Source of the DNA: an uncultured Oscillospiraceae bacterium
GTDB taxonomy: Bacteria > Bacillota > Clostridia > Oscillospirales > Acutalibacteraceae
NCBI GenBank assembly: GCA_900550095.1
Contig: URRG01000101.1
Span: forward strand, 1-7,511
Direction of reading: 5' to 3'
Length of the DNA: 7,511 nt
Shown: one piece after another, positions 4,482 through 7,511 of the stretch
How positions within the stretch are numbered: the first letter of the stretch is position 1
Layout: each line of letters starts with the position of its first letter
Made by a program: the position numbers and the translations under genes
Notes under the pieces: model-generated
What the model was told of the DNA's origin: nothing
Seen by the model: only the letters and a program-made list of their open reading frames with translations
Databases searched by the model: none

Positions 4482-5870
4482 ATGTCATTCAACAGCTTGG
4501 CTTTTTTGTGCATATTCCTTCCTGTAGCGCTGATCGCCTATTATGCAGTGCCCAGGAAGGCGAAGAATTTCTGCCTGTTTCTGTTCAGCCTGGTGTTTTA
4601 CGCCTGGGGAGTTCCCTCCCATGTGCTGATTCTTCTGGGGACCATCGTTGTGGACTACGCCTGCGGCCTTTTGATTTCCCATTTTTCGGATTCCAAAGGG
4701 AAGGCAAGGCTGTTTGCGGCGCTCAATATCCTGGTGAACGTGGGCATGCTGGGGTATTTTAAATATACCGGCATGATCGTCACCACACTGAACGGCTTCG
4801 GAGCAGAGCTTGCCGTGCCGGAAATAGCCCTGCCTCTCGGCATTTCGTTCTATACCTTTCAGAGCATTTCCTATGCGGTGGACGTATACAGGAAGGATGT
4901 CCCCGCTATGCGGAACTTTATCGATTTCGGGACGTATATCTCCCTGTTTGCCAATATCGTTTCCGGCCCTATCGCCCGGTATTCCCTTATGTATGAGCAG
5001 ATAAAGGGCAGGAAGGAGACCGCCGCCAAATTTACGGCGGGCGGGAGCCGCTTCCTCCTGGGGCTTTTCAAAAAGATGCTCATAGCCAACACTATGCTGG
5101 AGCTTTCCCAGCGTGTGCAGTATATGGAGGCTCCCTCCACGCTGTCGGCATGGCTGGGCGTTCTGGCGTTCACGTTTTACATCTACTTTGATTTTTCGGG
5201 ATATACGGATATGGCTATCGGCGTCGGCGGCATGTTCGGCTTCGAGCTCCCGGAAAACTTCCGGTATCCCTATGCGTCCAAGAGCTTTTCGGAATTCTGG
5301 CGCCGCTGGCATATGACGCTGGGCCGCTGGTTCCGGGATTATGTATATATTCCTCTGGGCGGAAACAGGGTGAAGAAGCCGCGCCTGGTGTTCAATCTGG
5401 CGGTGGTCTGGGTGCTGACGGGCATCTGGCATGGCGCGAGCTGGAATTTCGCTCTGTGGGGCGCTTACTGCGGCGTTCTGATCATCTGTGAAAAGCTGTT
5501 CCTTCAGAAGCTTCTTGATAAGCTTCCCGCCTTTTTCCAGTGGCTGTATGCGTTTTTGGCCGCCGTTATCGGTTGGGTGTTCTTTGCATATACCGATCTT
5601 TCCAAGGCGGGCACGATCCTGGCGGCCCTTGTGGGCTTTACGGCTCCCGGGGCGGAGGCCGGCGGCCCGTATCTTCTCATAACCTTCGGGCCCATGCTGG
5701 CGGCGGCGGCTCTCTGCAGCTCCCCCCTGATCTCCGAGCTGGCGAACCGTTTGAAGAGCATCGGCGTATGGAAGGTCCTGTGGGTGATTGGGTACGCCGT
5801 GCTGCTGGTCCTCTCTGTGGGGGCGATGCTGAACAATGCGTATACGCCCTTCCTTTACGCGAATTTCTGA
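4482..5870 (+). CDS. MBOAT-family membrane O-acyltransferase, AlgI/DltB-like (462 aa)
   Basis: This is a polytopic membrane protein of the usual length for AlgI, DltB and PatA relatives. Such proteins take an acyl group, usually acetyl from acetyl-CoA, on the cytoplasmic side and pass it outward for O-acylation of a cell-surface polymer. Diagnostic features are the early hydrophobic helices (about 4-65), LPLGISFYTFQSISYAVD (118-135), YFDFSGYTDMAIG (235-247), the RRWHMTLGRWFRDY block starting at 274 followed by PLGGNR, and TGIWHGASWNF (313-323) with the family catalytic His at H317. The C-terminus ends PFLYANF, like the PFIYFQF tail of many relatives. ATG 4482 was chosen because AGGAG at 4471-4475 lies 6 nt upstream and homology begins directly there; the frame is open further upstream only because it overlaps the previous gene. 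It is followed after 91 nt by the DHHW gene, its expected partner. The family is certain; the glycan substrate is not determined. Confidence 0.96.
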   Translation: MSFNSLAFLCIFLPVALIAYYAVPRKAKNFCLFLFSLVFYAWGVPSHVLILLGTIVVDYACGLLISHFSDSKGKARLFAALNILVNVGMLGYFKYTGMIVTTLNGFGAELAVPEIALPLGISFYTFQSISYAVDVYRKDVPAMRNFIDFGTYISLFANIVSGPIARYSLMYEQIKGRKETAAKFTAGGSRFLLGLFKKMLIANTMLELSQRVQYMEAPSTLSAWLGVLAFTFYIYFDFSGYTDMAIGVGGMFGFELPENFRYPYASKSFSEFWRRWHMTLGRWFRDYVYIPLGGNRVKKPRLVFNLAVVWVLTGIWHGASWNFALWGAYCGVLIICEKLFLQKLLDKLPAFFQWLYAFLAAVIGWVFFAYTDLSKAGTILAALVGFTAPGAEAGGPYLLITFGPMLAAAALCSSPLISELANRLKSIGVWKVLWVIGYAVLLVLSVGAMLNNAYTPFLYANF

Positions 5871-5871
5871 T

Positions 5872-5939
5872 CGATATTGCCGTGTCTGATATATGAAGCC
5901 GGGATGAGAGGGCCGTGCCTGCGGCCCGGGGCGGTATCG
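5872..5939 (+). other. Structured intercistronic stem-loop between the MBOAT and DHHW genes
   Basis: CGATATTGCC (5872-5881) can pair over 10 bp, with two G-T pairs, to GGCGGTATCG (5930-5939). Inside lies a perfect 6-bp GC hairpin (GGGCCG 5910-5915, CGGCCC 5922-5927, 6-nt loop). No T run follows, so it is unlikely to be a simple terminator. It ends about 8 nt before the ribosome binding site of the next gene and may affect mRNA stability or translation. Confidence 0.45.
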
Positions 5940-5961
5940 GGCAGTGAAAGGAGAAATGGCT

Positions 5962-7167
5962 ATGCAGTCTGAAAAAAAGAGAGAGCCCATGCACAGGCGG
6001 AGCTCTCTCTGCCGTCCGGAAGAGGCGGCGGCCACAGCGCTTTTGTTCCTGTTTGCTCTGTTGGGAGCTTTTTATCTCTTGTTTGCTCCGAAGTCGGATT
6101 TTTCAGAAAATGAAAACAGGGTGCTGGAGCAGGCCCCGGTTCTGGAGGCGGACGTTCTTTTAGACGGTTCCTTTACCGATTCTCTGGAGTCCTTTGTGAA
6201 CGACCAGTTTCCGCTGCGTACGGAGCTGCTTTCCCTGAATACGGGTTTCCAGCTGCTGACGGGCCGGAAGGATCTGGGGAGCGATTACAGCGCCGTTCCT
6301 GCAGAGGGGGGCGTGTATTTCGGGAAGAAGGACCATGTATATGAGGTGCTCCTCCCCAACAGGACGGATATCTTTGCGAAGAATATTCAGGGATTCAAAA
6401 CCTTCAGCCAGGAAACGGGGCTTCCCTTCTGGGTCGTGCCGGTTCCATCGGGAAGCCAGGAGCAGCAGGAAAATCTCCCCCTGTTTGCTCAGAACCACGA
6501 TCAGAAGGAAGAATTGAACTATATCCGGGAAACGCTTACGGAGGGAACCGTGACGGTGGTGGATCTCTTCGATACCCTGGGCAGCTGGAACGGAGATTAT
6601 TACTATAAGACGGATCACCATTGGAATACCTTCGGCGCTTATGAGGGATATAAGGTCCTGGCGCAGAAAATGGGCTTTACGCCTTATGAACAGGATCAGT
6701 TTACCTTCCGGCTGGCCAGCAGTTCTTTCTATGGGACGCTCTATTCCAAAGCGGTCAACGGCTTCCAGAAGCCCGACGATCTGTATCTGCCCGAGTATGC
6801 GGAACCGCAGGATATCGTCCAGGTGGTGGGCGGCGAAGAGCATGAGGGCCTTTACTGGGAGGAGTACCTGGAGAAGAAGGATAAGTATTCTACCTTTATG
6901 GGCGGCAACCACAGCGTAGAGGTGGTAAAGAACAGGAGCCAGAACAACGGCAAAAAGCTTCTCCTTTTGAAGGATTCCTATGCCAACAGCCTGGTTCCCT
7001 TCCTGTGCCTGCATTATTCAGAAATCCATGTGATCGATCTGCGGTATTATTCGCAGAATGTTTATGATTATATCGAGGAAAACGGTATTACCGAGGCGGC
7101 GGCTGTTTACAGCATGAAACAGCTCTGTGATGTGGATGTTTCCAACAAACTGGCCGCGGGATACTAA
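5962..7167 (+). CDS. DHHW-family protein, AlgX/DltD-like SGNH-type partner of the MBOAT acyltransferase (401 aa)
   Basis: One N-terminal membrane helix (about 22-42) anchors a large domain predicted to lie outside the cell. The region after it, SDFSENENRVLEQAP (45-59), and the VNDQFPLR segment (79-86) are characteristic of DHHW proteins. The name motif is DHHW at 218-221 in YYKTDHHWNTFGAY, and LLLLKDSYANS (333-343) supplies the nucleophile. By analogy with AlgX (Asp-x-His plus a later Ser), the triad would be D218, H220 and S339. Such proteins accept the acyl group exported by the MBOAT partner and place it on a polysaccharide or other envelope polymer. ATG 5962 is preferred because GGAG at 5950-5953 lies 8 nt upstream; ATG 5956 is in frame but only 2 nt away. 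The gene is last in the operon and is followed by a terminator. The family and pairing are firm; the substrate is not known. Confidence 0.93.
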   Translation: MQSEKKREPMHRRSSLCRPEEAAATALLFLFALLGAFYLLFAPKSDFSENENRVLEQAPVLEADVLLDGSFTDSLESFVNDQFPLRTELLSLNTGFQLLTGRKDLGSDYSAVPAEGGVYFGKKDHVYEVLLPNRTDIFAKNIQGFKTFSQETGLPFWVVPVPSGSQEQQENLPLFAQNHDQKEELNYIRETLTEGTVTVVDLFDTLGSWNGDYYYKTDHHWNTFGAYEGYKVLAQKMGFTPYEQDQFTFRLASSSFYGTLYSKAVNGFQKPDDLYLPEYAEPQDIVQVVGGEEHEGLYWEEYLEKKDKYSTFMGGNHSVEVVKNRSQNNGKKLLLLKDSYANSLVPFLCLHYSEIHVIDLRYYSQNVYDYIEENGITEAAAVYSMKQLCDVDVSNKLAAGY

Positions 7168-7173
7168 AAGGGC

Positions 7174-7217
7174 AAAAGGCTCTTTTCCCTCTTCACAGAT
7201 GGGAAAAGAGCTTTTTT
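7174..7217 (+). terminator. Rho-independent terminator ending the operon
   Basis: GCTCTTTTCCC (7179-7189) pairs perfectly with GGGAAAAGAGC (7201-7211) around an 11-nt loop. The stem can extend through A7174-G7178 into the T run at 7212-7217. It begins 7 nt after the DHHW stop codon. The AAAAG on the left arm gives a partial T run on the minus strand as well, so weak bidirectional activity is possible. Confidence 0.92.
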
Positions 7218-7511
7218 CTTGTTCAATACCCTTCTGGTTCCGCCGGGTATTAGGTATAAGTAAAAATATCGTTTGCCTTTCAAAAGAGAAAGAATGGTAT
7301 GGGAGCATTGAAAGAAACTGGAGAATTATCGCGGAAAGTATCCCTTTCACAGAACGCTGTGGAAGATCAAAGAGAACCGGTCTGCCGGCAGCAGGGCATG
7401 CGATGGTTATTTTTCTGTGTCCTTTCCAGAGGGGAGGCAAGTACCTGCCCTTCTGGGATCTGGGCAAACTGCTGATTTGCCGGTGGCTCGGATTTGTATG
7501 TATTCCATGTA
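7218..7511. other. Downstream intergenic region, no supported gene
   Basis: After the terminator the sequence is more AT-rich to about 7330. It holds an inverted repeat AATACCC (7225-7231) and GGGTATT (7245-7251) with a 13-nt loop and no T tail. A 58-codon frame from ATG 7299 to a stop at 7473-7475 and a second frame open from about 7315 to the right edge show no recognisable protein and no good ribosome binding site. Neither is called as a gene. Confidence 0.45.

Noticed and set aside
4485..6035. A 516-codon minus-strand open frame covering nearly all of the MBOAT gene
   Set aside because: The plus-strand gene is unmistakable by family motifs. The antisense translation has no recognisable domain, and such long antisense frames arise from codon bias in GC-rich genes.
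7299..7475. A 58-codon frame from ATG 7299 and another frame open to the right edge, considered as a gene or pseudogene
   Set aside because: There is no convincing ribosome binding site and no recognisable family, and the right-edge frame has no start after its upstream stop.

Overview
The window looks like a chromosomal piece of a GC-rich Bacillota, most probably a Lachnospiraceae-type Clostridia. The reasons are strong AGGAGG-type ribosome binding sites, TTG starts, Rho-independent terminators with T tails, and a membrane O-acyltransferase followed by a DHHW protein, a pairing that is common in that group. No rRNA, tRNA, CRISPR array, insertion sequence or phage gene was seen. The species assignment is inference.

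Layout. Positions 1-179 hold the 5' end of a minus-strand gene running off the left edge. Its protein reaches the LNIVLVEPEIP signature of the tRNA 2'-O-methyltransferase TrmL after an unusually long N-terminal extension. Positions 180-640 have no convincing gene but carry candidate promoters on both strands, an exact 10-bp tandem repeat and an inverted repeat. A small glycine/alanine-rich, probably membrane-associated protein lies at 715-912 and is closed by a strong terminator at 931-968.

From about 1061 to 7217 there is one plus-strand transcription unit. It starts with an extended -10 promoter (1061-1089) preceded by four copies of a 10-bp purine repeat. A long leader follows, containing a candidate 47-aa ORF (1227-1370) that overlaps the next start. 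Then come four genes: a protein with an uncharacterised N-terminal domain, a long acidic linker and C-terminal MORN repeats (1358-3091); a degenerate ComEC-like metallo-beta-lactamase-fold protein with a Cys-rich tail (3092-4399), which starts at the base after the MORN stop; an AlgI/DltB-type MBOAT acyltransferase (4482-5870); and an AlgX/DltD-like DHHW protein (5962-7167). A strong hairpin terminator follows. The last 300 bases hold no gene I can support.

How the genes may work together. The MBOAT and DHHW proteins form a recognisable two-part machine that moves an acyl (usually acetyl) group across the membrane and transfers it to an extracellular glycan. The substrate cannot be read from this window. 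The tightly coupled MORN and MBL-fold proteins have no signal peptides, so they are probably cytoplasmic. Their operon position suggests they serve or regulate the acetylation machine. I know of no described system with this four-gene composition, and it is the best candidate here for something undescribed.
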